In this document: piece by piece, positions 1 to 9,726 of the stretch
Position numbering within the stretch: the first letter of the stretch is position 1
Layout of the letters: each line of letters begins with the position of its first letter
Position numbers and translations under genes: made by a program
DNA from: an uncultured Lachnospiraceae bacterium
Lineage (GTDB): Bacteria; Bacillota; Clostridia; Lachnospirales; Lachnospiraceae
Reading direction: 5' to 3'
Assembly (NCBI GenBank): GCA_902779395.1
Contig: CACZBK010000001.1
Location: forward strand, 62,001 to 126,000
Length of the DNA stretch: 64,000 nt
The notes under the pieces: model-generated
The model's input: the letters and a program-made list of their open reading frames with translations, nothing else
What the model was told of the DNA's origin: nothing
Database searches by the model: none

Positions 1-2
1 AC

Positions 3-2633
3 TCAAAGATTTCTTTCCCGTTTGATGTCAAGCCTTTCCTTAGCAAGAGTAATAGCTGCATTTACCATCACCCCGGCTACGGCAATTATGATTATCGTAA
101 GTATATCTGTTATACCTACCTCAGCAAGCTTAAGCAGTGAACGAAGAGGAGGAATTACCAGAACACTTAACTGAAGAACTATTCCGACAGCGGTAATGAT
201 ATTAAGCGCCTTATTATCCCATGATTTTTTTGTTGCAAAGGCAAGACTTGCTTTTGTCTTGCAGACATATGCCATAAGCATCTCATTTATGGCAAGCGTA
301 GTGAAACAATAGGTCCTGCAAAGTGCGAGCATATCATCATCACCCATTATGTAATCTGCCATATCTTCAAATCCGTACATGGAGATGACCGGAAGCAGAA
401 AAGCAAGTATGCATGTAAGTCCGCTTATGATCCCCTGTATAACTATATTGATATAATCACTCTTATTCAATATGCCGCTTTTAACATCACGGGGCTTTTC
501 GTTCATGACAGAATCAGAACCGACATCCATTCCCAGTGCAAGTGAAGGAGCCGTATCCGTAAGCAGATTTACCCACAGGATCTGTATGGTTGACAGCGGA
601 GAAGATAAGCCCGCAAAGATCGAGGACGCCATTAACACCACTTCACCGAAATTAGACCGCAGAAGATATACTACGGATTTTTTAATGTTATTGAAAAGAT
701 TGCGGCCTTCCATTACCGCATTCTTTATCGTGATAAAATTATCATCAACAAGTATCACCTCTGCAGCATCCTTTGCGACTTCAGTACCGCCGATACCCAT
801 TGCAACACCTATGTCGGCCGCTTTAAGAGAAGGTGCATCATTAACACCGTCACCTGTCATTGAGCAGATCTTTCCGTGAGACTGGAAAGCCTGTACTATC
901 TGAACTTTATTTTCCGGTGACACACGTGCGAAAACGCGATAGTTCAGCACATTTTTTCTGAACTCTTCAGGATCCATCTCATCGATCTCGGCACCCGATA
1001 TACTCTGGGAGATATCCGTTGCGATATCCAGTTCTTTTGCAATGGCAAATGCTGTTATCTTATGATCTCCGGTTATCATAGCCACATCAATACCGGCATG
1101 ATGACATTCATCAACCGTCTCCTTAACACCTTCCTTCGGAGGATCGATCATCGCTGCAAGCCCTGCAAACACCATATCCTTTTCCTGCGGCGTGGTATCA
1201 CCCTCACGGTATGCAAGAGCCAGAACGCGCAGGGCTTCCGAACTCATCTTTTCCGCCGAGCGGGTAGCAAGAAGCACATCCTCATTTGTTATGGGTCTTA
1301 TACCATTCTCATCAAGAATACGGTCACATCTTATTATGACAGAATCTATTGCTCCCTTCGTAAACGAAACATTCTTTGTTGTACCGTTCTTTTCAATACG
1401 GTCTAAAGTAGTCATCATCTTTCTGTCGGAATCAAAAGGGATCTCATCAAAACGGGTGATCCCGGACATGATATCGTCATAACCCATTTTCCGGTCTTTC
1501 ACATACTTGATAAAAGCCGTTTCGGTAGGATCGCCGATCTCTTCCCCGGTCTCTTCGGAATACTTTGCATCGTTACATGCAAGAAAACCGGTGAGTACCT
1601 GTTTAAATACAGGATCATCATTATCTATATTTTCAACCCCGGTTTCCTCTCCCAAGAGGAACCACCTTACAACTGTCATCTTATTCTGTGTCAGGGTACC
1701 TGTCTTATCCGAACATATCACATTAACCGCTCCAAGAGTCTCTACTGCATGGATCTGTTTTACAATGGCATTGCGCTTGCTCATTTTCTGTATCCCGGCG
1801 GAAAGCACAAGTGTAACCACAGTCGCAAGTCCCTCGGGGATAACCGCAACAGCAAATGCTATGGAGATCATCAGCGTCTCGACTATCTCTGTTTCGTAAA
1901 TAAAGATCTGACAAACAAACATAAGGATGCAAAGGATCACGCCTGCAATACCAAGTACCATGGAAATGCTGTTAAGATTTTTCTGCAGCGGTGTTTCCTG
2001 TTTTGTTATTTTATTGAGCATGCTTGAGATCTTTCCGATCTCCGTGGAATCTCCGATCTTCTCGACAATACCTTCGCCCCTCCCGTATTCTACCAGGGTA
2101 GACATAAAGGCTTTATCTTTGCGGTCGCCAAGAGGTGTTTTCTCATCACTTTTTTCATTACAGTCTTTCTCAACTGCAAGACTTTCACCTGTCAGGGCAG
2201 ATTCGTTCAGTTTTAAGGAACTCGTCTGGGCCAGCAAAAGATCCGCAGGAACAACACGGCCTGCCTCAAGGATAACATAATCACCTTCCACCAGATCCGC
2301 CGCCGGTATTTCCTTCTCCATACCGTCACGTATTACAACGGCTGTCGATGCGTTTATCTGCTTCAAAGCTTCTACGGATCTCTCTGCCGAAACTTCCTGA
2401 ACCGTACCTATGATCACGTTAGCCAATACCACAACGATTATTATGATACCGTCTGCTATCTCTCCTGTAGCGATCGAGATCACCGCCGCAACTATCAGAA
2501 GAATAAGAAGCGGTGACGCAAACTGTCCGAGTATTATGGAAAGCATGCTTTTCTTTTTACCCTGGGTAAGTACATTCTTCCCATTTTTTGCCCGTTCTTC
2601 TGCTTCCTGTGTAGTCAAGCCTTTTTCATTCAT
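3..2633 (-). CDS. Calcium-type P-type ATPase (PacL/PMCA-like)
   Basis: Complete P2-type cation pump of 876 residues, probably exporting Ca2+ across the cytoplasmic membrane with ATP. An N-terminal cation-ATPase domain is followed by two membrane helices (about 35-78). The actuator loop carries TGES at 148-151. The PEGLA helix motif lies near 265-269, typical of Ca2+ pumps. The phosphorylated Asp is D308 in DKTGTLT. The hinge GDGVNDAP follows, with six C-terminal helices including the NLLTD motif. The stop is at positions 3-5, so the gene is whole. It is read after the HU gene but behind a terminator. Ion specificity is inferred from family motifs only; Mg2+ or Mn2+ cannot be excluded. Confidence 0.93.
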   Translation of the reverse strand: MNEKGLTTQEAEERAKNGKNVLTQGKKKSMLSIILGQFASPLLILLIVAAVISIATGEIADGIIIIVVVLANVIIGTVQEVSAERSVEALKQINASTAVVIRDGMEKEIPAADLVEGDYVILEAGRVVPADLLLAQTSSLKLNESALTGESLAVEKDCNEKSDEKTPLGDRKDKAFMSTLVEYGRGEGIVEKIGDSTEIGKISSMLNKITKQETPLQKNLNSISMVLGIAGVILCILMFVCQIFIYETEIVETLMISIAFAVAVIPEGLATVVTLVLSAGIQKMSKRNAIVKQIHAVETLGAVNVICSDKTGTLTQNKMTVVRWFLLGEETGVENIDNDDPVFKQVLTGFLACNDAKYSEETGEEIGDPTETAFIKYVKDRKMGYDDIMSGITRFDEIPFDSDRKMMTTLDRIEKNGTTKNVSFTKGAIDSVIIRCDRILDENGIRPITNEDVLLATRSAEKMSSEALRVLALAYREGDTTPQEKDMVFAGLAAMIDPPKEGVKETVDECHHAGIDVAMITGDHKITAFAIAKELDIATDISQSISGAEIDEMDPEEFRKNVLNYRVFARVSPENKVQIVQAFQSHGKICSMTGDGVNDAPSLKAADIGVAMGIGGTEVAKDAAEVILVDDNFITIKNAVMEGRNLFNNIKKSVVYLLRSNFGEVVLMASSIFAGLSSPLSTIQILWVNLLTDTAPSLALGMDVGSDSVMNEKPRDVKSGILNKSDYINIVIQGIISGLTCILAFLLPVISMYGFEDMADYIMGDDDMLALCRTYCFTTLAINEMLMAYVCKTKASLAFATKKSWDNKALNIITAVGIVLQLSVLVIPPLRSLLKLAEVGITDILTIIIIAVAGVMVNAAITLAKERLDIKRERNL

Positions 2634-2650
2634 TTTTTCTCTCCTTGCAT

Positions 2651-2682
2651 AAAAAAGCCCCCGGTGAATATCTGCCGGGAGC
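2651..2682 (-). terminator. Intrinsic terminator after HU gene
   Basis: On the minus strand an 8-bp GC-rich stem (gctcccgg / ccgggggc, one G-T pair) is followed by six T. It separates the HU gene from the ATPase gene. Confidence 0.85.
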
Positions 2683-2707
2683 TCTGATCATCTGTAAAAA
2701 ACTCTTA

Positions 2708-2992
2708 TTACTTCTTAGCGCCGTTTACAAGATCCTTAAGAGCCTTACCTGCTTTAAACTTGGGAACCGTAGCAGCAGGGATCTTGATAGCCTCGCCTGT
2801 AGCAGGGTTCTTTCCCTTGCGTGCAGCACGCTTTGAAGTCTCAAAGGTACCAAAGCCTACAAGCTGTACTTTCCCTTTTTTCTTAAGCTCCTTGGATACG
2901 GTGTTAGTGAAAGCCTTAAGAGCTTTCTCTGCCTGAGCCTTGTTAAGGCCGGCTTCTTTAGCCATAGCATCAATAAGTTCTGCTCTGTTCAT
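2708..2992 (-). CDS. hup: HU-family nucleoid DNA-binding protein
   Basis: Histone-like HU subunit of 94 residues, the usual length. It starts MNRAELIDAMAKEAGL and has the conserved GFGTFETSKRAARKGKNP beta-arm entry and the basic KIPAATVPKFKAGKALKD C-terminus. It bends and compacts DNA as a dimer. A good SD (ggaggag) precedes the ATG, and a strong promoter lies about 50 bp upstream. It is monocistronic, with its own terminator. Confidence 0.97.
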   Translation of the reverse strand: MNRAELIDAMAKEAGLNKAQAEKALKAFTNTVSKELKKKGKVQLVGFGTFETSKRAARKGKNPATGEAIKIPAATVPKFKAGKALKDLVNGAKK

Positions 2993-3043
2993 GTTTTCCT
3001 CTCCTCCAAAAATAATTGGTGTGTGTTTACTGCAACAATGCGA

Positions 3044-3072
3044 ATTATACTACAAAAAAAATAGCTTTTCAA
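3044..3072 (-). promoter_or_regulatory. SigA-type promoter of the HU gene
   Basis: Read on the minus strand: TTGAAA at 3067-3072, 17-bp spacer, TATAAT at 3044-3049. This near-consensus promoter fits the high expression expected of HU. Confidence 0.85.
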
Positions 3073-3164
3073 GAGAAAACAGAACAGTTATAATATTATG
3101 AAAGAACGGATAATAAAATGTATTTCAAGTTTTTTATGTATAACAGGGAGCTCCGTATATTCTT

Positions 3165-3683
3165 ATGAATAAAAAGCACGTAACCGCGATCATATCAGCC
3201 TTTGCCATTGCGATCTCAGGCTGCACAGATAACAAACCCGATCCCGTTGACGCCCCCATAGTCGTAACCCCCACAGAAACTTCCAAACCTGTCACGGAAG
3301 AAACGGTTCCGGATATTGCTTTACCGGAAGAGGAAGAAAACGAAAACGATCACGCCTATGCCGAATGGATACATACCGTTCTCCTTATGGCACCTCACAG
3401 TGAAGTTGACGGACTGTTTGTACATATGGATCCGGAATCCCTGGAATATCTCAGCAGTATAGTCGGAGAACGCATTGAGCTTACCGCTGAGGATGTAAAC
3501 AAAAATCTGTTTTACAGATATATAGCATTTACTCTTGGTGTATCATCTTTCTCCGAGCTTTCGGATAAGATCGAATCCCCCCGCGCAAGCGGAAAGATCT
3601 TTTTTACTTTTACTTATTCTTTTGATGATCCCAGAAGAAGAATAAAGCTTGAATTCGAAGGAACAAAAACCATCCTTAAATAA
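3165..3683 (+). CDS. Hypothetical lipoprotein
   Basis: A 172-residue protein with a short lipoprotein signal peptide and lipobox ISGC (Cys19). A Pro/Thr/Glu-rich linker runs to about residue 65 and is followed by a small domain of about 100 residues. No family recognised. The start is uncertain because the SD (gggag) is rather far from the ATG. The last 8 bases overlap the end of the convergent nnr gene. Confidence 0.7.
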   Translation: MNKKHVTAIISAFAIAISGCTDNKPDPVDAPIVVTPTETSKPVTEETVPDIALPEEEENENDHAYAEWIHTVLLMAPHSEVDGLFVHMDPESLEYLSSIVGERIELTAEDVNKNLFYRYIAFTLGVSSFSELSDKIESPRASGKIFFTFTYSFDDPRRRIKLEFEGTKTILK

Positions 3684-5328
3684 TGCTGTTATAAACTGGG
3701 ATATTTTCTATGATATCCCTTGCCAACATCTTAGTTTCTCCTTTTTTATCCATGGCGATGTCTCCGGCCCTTCCATGTATGTGTACGGCTGCACAGCTCA
3801 TTTCATAATCCGTTTTTTCATCATCTTTATTCTGCGCTATTATTCCGCTTACGATGCCTGAAAGCACATCCCCCGATCCGCCTTTTGCCATACCCGGATT
3901 ACCGGTGGTATTTACATATACCGGCTTTTTCCCTTCTATCGATCCTGTACATCCTATAAATGTCCTGGCATCTTTCAGGATACAGATAACTCCGTTTTTA
4001 TCGGCAAAAGCGGCTGCTGTTTCCGCTCTGCTTTTCTTAAGCTGTTCCATGCTCATACTTCCGTTTAAAAGACGTATCATTTCACCCATATGCGGTGTGA
4101 TAACTGTATGTTCGAAGCCCAGCTTACTCTTCAGCCTGTCAAAAACTATTTCGGGACCGGTCTCAGATATTATATTAAGCGCATCGGCATCCAGTACCAG
4201 GCTCTGCCCGCTTACGCAGTTATCTGTTAATACCTCTAAAAGATATTCTGACCATTCTCCTTTTCCCAGCCCCGGTCCTGCCAATATCACATCTGCCCAT
4301 CCTATCGCTTTTTTATACTCTTCCTCAAAAGAAACGGAAGGCTGATCGCTGTCATAGACAAGCATCATCGCCTCAGGAAGCTTCTCCATACAAAGATCCC
4401 TGTTGACCCTGTCAGTGACTATCCTGACAAGCCCGGCTCCGCTGCACAGGCAGCTTTTGGCGCACATATATAAGGCGCCATATATATCCTTCGATCCCGC
4501 CACTATAAGAACTTTACCGAAGCTTCCCTTATTTGCGCCCGGCTTTCTGACCGGGAGATGCTCATATATCTCTTCATCATCATTTTCATAATATAAGCAT
4601 TGCGTATCTGTCCCTGATAATACCCTTGCAAGATCCGATACAGAATACGGTCTGTAAAGGCCGATATCCTCACAGTATATCCGGCCCGAATACTCCCTGC
4701 CCTCATCCACGAGCATGCCGTATTTGATATATTGAAAAGTTACGGTGATATCACATCTGACTGCACTTCCAAGGATGCGTCCGGAATCGCTGCATATGCC
4801 GCTTGGTATATCACATCCGACTACCAGCATATCGCCATCGCAGGATGCATTATTAAGCGCATCTATCACCTGTTTATGTGCGCCGCCCACTTCCCGGCTT
4901 AATCCCACCCCGAAGATCCCGTCTATCACAACACGAAATCCGGAAAACAGTCCGGGCAATTCATTGTCCGATAAATTACTCTGTCCGATAAATTTCACTG
5001 AATTATTTTCCGCGATCCTGATCTGGCTTATATACGATCCGCTTTTCTTTCCTATACCGTTTATCTCGTATATATATGTATCATATCCCATATTCTTTAG
5101 CAGACGCGCGGCAGCAACGGCATCTCCGCCATTGTTGCCGCTCTCCGTGATCGCAAGTATCTTATCTTTTTTCTTGTCAAACGTTTTTTTAAGATCGCAG
5201 GCTTCATCAATCCGCTCCGCGAGTTTAAGAGCCGCTCTTTCCATCAGCACTATACCCGGGATACCTATCACATCCTGTGTATACCGGTCGATGGCCTGTG
5301 CCTGTTTTCCGCTGAGATAATACCTCAT
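3676..5328 (-). CDS. nnr: Bifunctional NAD(P)H-hydrate repair enzyme (epimerase + dehydratase)
   Basis: Repairs damaged NAD(P)HX. The N-terminal YjeF_N epimerase domain (about 1-220) has the NNGGDAVAAARLL loop, normally GNNGGDG, so the last Gly is Ala here. The C-terminal ribokinase-like ADP-dependent dehydratase (about 270-550) has ITPHMGEM and the GGSGDVLSG anion hole. I chose the ATG at 5328 because gggag lies 5 bases upstream; a TTG at 5364 would add 12 residues. Total about 550 residues, usual for the fused enzyme. Convergent with the lipoprotein gene. Confidence 0.93.
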   Translation of the reverse strand: MRYYLSGKQAQAIDRYTQDVIGIPGIVLMERAALKLAERIDEACDLKKTFDKKKDKILAITESGNNGGDAVAAARLLKNMGYDTYIYEINGIGKKSGSYISQIRIAENNSVKFIGQSNLSDNELPGLFSGFRVVIDGIFGVGLSREVGGAHKQVIDALNNASCDGDMLVVGCDIPSGICSDSGRILGSAVRCDITVTFQYIKYGMLVDEGREYSGRIYCEDIGLYRPYSVSDLARVLSGTDTQCLYYENDDEEIYEHLPVRKPGANKGSFGKVLIVAGSKDIYGALYMCAKSCLCSGAGLVRIVTDRVNRDLCMEKLPEAMMLVYDSDQPSVSFEEEYKKAIGWADVILAGPGLGKGEWSEYLLEVLTDNCVSGQSLVLDADALNIISETGPEIVFDRLKSKLGFEHTVITPHMGEMIRLLNGSMSMEQLKKSRAETAAAFADKNGVICILKDARTFIGCTGSIEGKKPVYVNTTGNPGMAKGGSGDVLSGIVSGIIAQNKDDEKTDYEMSCAAVHIHGRAGDIAMDKKGETKMLARDIIENIPVYNSII

Positions 5329-5572
5329 ATCCGCTCCCTGCATGCCAATAATTTTCTTCAGCAAACCACTTCATCTTAATATCATGATCGCCGCCCGAAT
5401 TATACCCCCCGCCTGATGATCATGTCAACTTTACCGATTCCCGATAATATAACTCAGCATTAAAATCCACCTCTGAACCTTGTTTTGATGATCTGCTATT
5501 GAAAAAAAAGCTTATAATTGGTAAAACATAAGTTGATAACATATTTACGAAAACAGGAAAGGCGTAACGAAT

Positions 5573-6415
5573 ATGGCTGAGTGCACACTATGTATACACC
5601 ATTGTGATCTTAAAGAAGGACAGCACGGACGCTGCCTGGCAAGAACATGCCGGAATGGTAAAGTCATAGCCGGAAACTATGGTTGTATCACTTCCATTGC
5701 ATTGGATCCCATTGAGAAAAAACCTCTGTCTCATTTTTATCCGGGCAGCCGCATACTTTCTGTAGGCAGTTACGGATGCAATCTGTCATGCCCTTTCTGT
5801 CAGAACCACGAGATATCTCACCCGGCAGACCTTTCCATTCTTAAAAAAAATTCACGCTTCATCACCCCCGGAGAATTAACCGATCTTGCTGAACATTTCA
5901 TACCGGAAGGAAATATAGGCGTAGCTTTTACCTATAACGAACCCCTTGTAGGTCTTGAGTACGTGACAGACTGTTCAAAACTCATCCATGCCCGCGGACT
6001 AAAGACAGTCCTTGTAACCGCGGGACTCGCAGAAGAAGATACCTGTGAGGCGCTGCGCGGCTGTATAGATGCCATGAACATCGATCTGAAAGCATTTAAT
6101 GACCGTTTTTATGATAAGCTTATCGGAGGAAACAGAAAAACCGTTATGAACTTTATCTCTAAGGCTGCCGGTTTTTCTCATATAGAACTGAGTTGTCTGA
6201 TCATCCCCGGGGAAAACGATTCTTATGAAGAGATGGACGAGCTGGCCTCATGGGTATCATCACTGAAGGACGGAAAAAACATCCCTTTACACGTATCCCG
6301 CTTCTTTCCAAGATACCGCATGAAAGATAAAGCCCCCACAGATGTGGAAAGGATTTATGCTCTGGCGGAGGTTGCAAAAAAACATCTTAATAATGTCTAT
6401 ACAGGTAACTGTTAA
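5573..6415 (+). CDS. amrS: AmrS-like radical SAM protein
   Basis: A 280-residue radical SAM protein resembling the AmmeMemoRadiSam-system enzyme and pyruvate-formate-lyase activases. An N-terminal Cys cluster (C4, C7, C11, C21) precedes the DPIEKKPL-HFYPG block. The cluster motif is C69-x3-C73-x2-C76 (CNLSCPFCQN). It ends HVSRFFPRYRM, typical of AmrS. Slightly shorter than the usual 330 or so. No AmmeMemoRadiSam A or B partner is next to it, so the substrate is unknown. It is convergent with, and overlaps by 4 bases, the following nuclease/helicase gene. Confidence 0.85.
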   Translation: MAECTLCIHHCDLKEGQHGRCLARTCRNGKVIAGNYGCITSIALDPIEKKPLSHFYPGSRILSVGSYGCNLSCPFCQNHEISHPADLSILKKNSRFITPGELTDLAEHFIPEGNIGVAFTYNEPLVGLEYVTDCSKLIHARGLKTVLVTAGLAEEDTCEALRGCIDAMNIDLKAFNDRFYDKLIGGNRKTVMNFISKAAGFSHIELSCLIIPGENDSYEEMDELASWVSSLKDGKNIPLHVSRFFPRYRMKDKAPTDVERIYALAEVAKKHLNNVYTGNC

Positions 6416-7884
6416 TGCTGTATCACATTTAATAACGCCTTAAACACCTCAGGATTATTGCAGATCAAAAGTGCAACCCTCTTCTTTGCACGGCTCAATC
6501 CGTGAAAAAGCCTTCTGACACGCTGATCCGCAGGATCCTGTGCAGCATGTCTCAAATATCCGTGATCATCATAAATAAAGCTGTCATCCATGAGCATTAC
6601 CACATCGTCGTATTCTTTACATGCCGCTTCGGTGACTTCGATGCGGACACCTTCATCCGCGCTGCCCGATACATCAGCCGGTACCGCAGCGTCCGATATA
6701 AAAACATAGCCTTCGGCCTGCAGGTATTTAAGCTGTATGCCCGCCTCACCCGCATCCGCTGCATATACCAGAGTTACGGAAGGATATAAACTGCGATGAT
6801 TCTTCTCTCCAAGCCACATCACACAGCGTATGAATGCCGAAAGCTCGCTGTTTAACCTGATCCTGTTCGTAAGACGGTGACGTATAAACCCCGGCAATGC
6901 CTCGATCATTACAGCTCCGCCTTCCCCCGTCTCTTCTTCATGTATGGCATCTTCACGGTCATATGAAATGATCACCGGCGCTTTCCATTCAGCCGCATAC
7001 TCCCGTATACTCTTCATTATGCTTCTGTCTATCCTGTGACCCTCATCCACAAAGATCGCCGAATATTTCCCGGGTACGTTAAGTGTTCCGTCTTCCCTCA
7101 GGTAGAAAAAGTCGATCCGTTTAAGTCTGCGGTTAAGTTCCTCAAGTTCTGCAGTATGCGGTCCCAGATGAAAAACACATACCCTGTCACGCCGTGAGAT
7201 CTGCATAGCTATATCATAAAGCAAAATGGTCTTTCCGGTACCGGGAAATCCCGTAAATCCCTGATACTGAACATCCATATGTTTCAGTATCTGTTTTTTG
7301 ATATCTCTCTGCTGGGATGTAAGAAAATAATCCTGCCTGAGAAACCGCGCAGGATCTGTCAGGGGCGATATAAGATAACGCTCCTCTTTAAACAGCTCCT
7401 CTATATCCGTGGTGCTGCAGTCTCCCTGACGTTTAAGAACATCAGCAAGTTCATTCCAGTCAGCCCCGATCAGACGTCCACTGTTAGTCAGACGCACCAG
7501 GCGGTCAGTACCGCTGATATATGTATAGAAAACCATATTCCGCTCCAATGCGGAAATATAATAGCGATTCTGTACAAGCTGTCGTAATATCGCATCATCA
7601 CTCACATTACCGCTCTTTAATTCTATATTGACCGCATACTCATCATTGATACGGAGCAGGTCAAATTCCTTTCCAAGCTTCGGCATGGAAAATGAGTAAT
7701 AAAACTTAAGCCCGGCCGCAGCCTCATAAACTAACGCAAGATGCGAACAGAATGCACGCAAGCCTTCCGTCTCCCAGGCCTTAATCTTTAGATGTCCGCT
7801 TCGCCCTGACAGCTGCCGTTCCAGTTTAGAAAGCAGAGCAGGGTCATTTATTCTCGTGAGTGAGTATATATTTATCGCTTTCAT
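6412..7884 (-). CDS. Predicted nuclease-helicase fusion (DUF2075-like)
   Basis: About 490 residues. The N-terminal part contains a PD-(D/E)xK-like pattern: EFDLLRIND followed by AVNIELKSG, at about 87-107. The second half is a P-loop NTPase with Walker A GFPGTGKT, Walker B IFVDEGHR and a C-terminal FHGLSRAKKRVALLI block like helicase motif VI, resembling DUF2075. I chose the ATG at 7884, five bases after the stop of the upstream gene, which suggests translational coupling; a longer frame to 7974 would overlap that gene by 85 bases. It probably acts on nucleic acid. Role unknown; defence or repair is only a guess. Confidence 0.7.
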   Translation of the reverse strand: MKAINIYSLTRINDPALLSKLERQLSGRSGHLKIKAWETEGLRAFCSHLALVYEAAAGLKFYYSFSMPKLGKEFDLLRINDEYAVNIELKSGNVSDDAILRQLVQNRYYISALERNMVFYTYISGTDRLVRLTNSGRLIGADWNELADVLKRQGDCSTTDIEELFKEERYLISPLTDPARFLRQDYFLTSQQRDIKKQILKHMDVQYQGFTGFPGTGKTILLYDIAMQISRRDRVCVFHLGPHTAELEELNRRLKRIDFFYLREDGTLNVPGKYSAIFVDEGHRIDRSIMKSIREYAAEWKAPVIISYDREDAIHEEETGEGGAVMIEALPGFIRHRLTNRIRLNSELSAFIRCVMWLGEKNHRSLYPSVTLVYAADAGEAGIQLKYLQAEGYVFISDAAVPADVSGSADEGVRIEVTEAACKEYDDVVMLMDDSFIYDDHGYLRHAAQDPADQRVRRLFHGLSRAKKRVALLICNNPEVFKALLNVIQH

Positions 7885-7889
7885 TTCAG

Positions 7890-8417
7890 CTACATAACGA
7901 TCTTCATTATAATATAAGCTATAAATGCAGATGCTACAAATACAGCAAAGGAAAGTACACAGAGTTTTAACCACATTCTCACTTTTCCGAATCTCTCATC
8001 CTTACGATAAAGAGCATTATACCCCGGATATGCAGCACTTAAAAAAGGCATTCCGAACATCCAGCAGAGAATGACCAAAAACATCAGTAATGAGCCAATA
8101 GTAATAAGAGGACTTTCTTCTTTATCCTTATCTAAACCTACCAGCAAAAAGCCAATACAGTTAAAGACTGCCATAACGGAAAATACTATATTCCGGGCCA
8201 ATATCCATTTCTGCATGCTCAATCGCTTGACAGTATCTACGTTTTCATTATGCTCCAGAGTATCTATCTTTTCACGGTAGGCTCCGAGCTGAGCCTCTTC
8301 TTTTATCTCGTCAAACGCTATCTCACTGCCGCAATAAGGGCACTTCGCAAAATACTCATCTTTCCTGCGCTCCAGCCGGCCCCCGCAATGGGGACAATCG
8401 ATCGTTACTACGTTCAT
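7890..8417 (-). CDS. Zinc-ribbon membrane protein
   Basis: A 175-residue protein with an N-terminal zinc ribbon: CPHCGG at residues 8-13 and CPYCGS about 18 residues later. A charged linker and three or so hydrophobic helices follow (about 75-95, 105-130, 150-172). It is directly upstream of and coupled to the nuclease-helicase gene. Unknown function; possibly a membrane anchor or sensor for its partner. Confidence 0.7.
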   Translation of the reverse strand: MNVVTIDCPHCGGRLERRKDEYFAKCPYCGSEIAFDEIKEEAQLGAYREKIDTLEHNENVDTVKRLSMQKWILARNIVFSVMAVFNCIGFLLVGLDKDKEESPLITIGSLLMFLVILCWMFGMPFLSAAYPGYNALYRKDERFGKVRMWLKLCVLSFAVFVASAFIAYIIMKIVM

Positions 8418-8492
8418 GATCCATCCTCCCTTTTTTTACGGATTATACCAGATTATCGTTTTAAATACTATAACAAGTATTACTTCTCTCAG

Positions 8493-8521
8493 TTGTTCTG
8501 TATGGTAAAACATGATATAGT
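8493..8521 (+). promoter_or_regulatory. Promoter of the MoxR/TelA-like operon
   Basis: TTGTTC at 8493-8498, 17-bp spacer, TATAGT at 8516-8521, followed by an SD aaaggag at 8543 before the first gene. Confidence 0.6.
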
Positions 8522-8558
8522 AAGTATCGGTAAAACAGACTGAAAGGAGCATCGCCGT

Positions 8559-9674
8559 TTGAAGGACAGGGAAACTGCTGATCAGATCGCTACTTTGAGA
8601 GGACTGAAGATGGTTCATTTCTATCATCTTCCCTCCGATGAAAGCCCAATTTGCGGCATTATTGCCTATTATCAGGATAAGCTGATAAATCTGTGCAGCG
8701 GAGATAAGTATTTTTCTGCTCTTTTTGACCGTGTAGCAGATATTTATGACAGTGAAGCCTCATTAGGAAGGATCCTTGCGGACGATACTACGATACATAT
8801 CCTTAAGCAGGCAAACGCGTTTAATGATGACTCCTTCGAAAAACAGCTTAGCGGATATAAACTGTCCGCCGAGCCTTTGTTTCTACCCAAAGCTTTTTCC
8901 GCATATTATCTTCTCCCGATAGTTAAATATATCATACAGTCGCTTTATTACAGAAAAGATCCGTCCGGATCCGAAACGGAAAAACCCGCTCTTACTATCG
9001 ATCCGATACCCCGGCAATGGTTCGGCAAAGGCATGATAAGTGCCATACATGAAGATAAACGTCTCGGCTTCCCCTACCAGATCTTTTCAATGGCAGGTGA
9101 ATGCTATGATATCATTGTCCGGAATGTTCTCACATACGGAAACGAATTAAAAATAGAGATCAGTTACGGTTATGACAGGATCACGATCTCCTATTATGAC
9201 AGCAGCTTTTTGTACGAAGGAGTTATACAGTATAAACTGACCGGTAACAGGCCTTTTGTTTTGCATGAACTCCGCCAGAAAGGGGAGAGTGTATTCATGA
9301 CTGACAGTGAATGCAAAAACGAAAAGACCGCCGTCCCATCCGGGCAGGCACTCAGGCTGCTTTCTGCATCAGGTGATGACTGGCTTGCCTGCAGACTTCC
9401 CTGGGGCGATACTCTTTTTAGTAAATCAGCTGCAGGAAAAGAATACAGGCTGATAGAAACACACGAAAACGACCTTAATATCACTTACGCATTGTGCTTC
9501 TGTTTTCTTGAAGCTGAAAAGGACGTTCCTCTTGCATTCGGGGAATATTCATTCAGATTATATGAACGCGGTGATCTAACCGAGCTGCATCTTCTGGAAA
9601 TGGAGCAGCCCGCTTCAGGCAGATATATGCAACGGTATGCCGGAAGATTTTATAGCGGACAGGATAATAAATGA
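8559..9674 (+). CDS. Hypothetical protein, first gene of MoxR/TelA-like operon
   Basis: A 371-residue soluble protein starting at TTG 8559, 9 bases after SD aaaggag. No family recognised. The first 140 residues look mostly helical. The rest (about 150-360) is rich in alternating hydrophobic residues, as in a beta-rich domain. No signal peptide or membrane segment is visible. It heads a five-gene operon with an AAA+ ATPase, so it may be a substrate, adaptor or sensor of that system; this is inference from position only. Confidence 0.65.
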   Translation: MKDRETADQIATLRGLKMVHFYHLPSDESPICGIIAYYQDKLINLCSGDKYFSALFDRVADIYDSEASLGRILADDTTIHILKQANAFNDDSFEKQLSGYKLSAEPLFLPKAFSAYYLLPIVKYIIQSLYYRKDPSGSETEKPALTIDPIPRQWFGKGMISAIHEDKRLGFPYQIFSMAGECYDIIVRNVLTYGNELKIEISYGYDRITISYYDSSFLYEGVIQYKLTGNRPFVLHELRQKGESVFMTDSECKNEKTAVPSGQALRLLSASGDDWLACRLPWGDTLFSKSAAGKEYRLIETHENDLNITYALCFCFLEAEKDVPLAFGEYSFRLYERGDLTELHLLEMEQPASGRYMQRYAGRFYSGQDNK

Positions 9675-9726
9675 TCCTTTCAGTATTTTAAAATGATCTT
9701 AAGAATAAATAACAGGAGAAAATATC

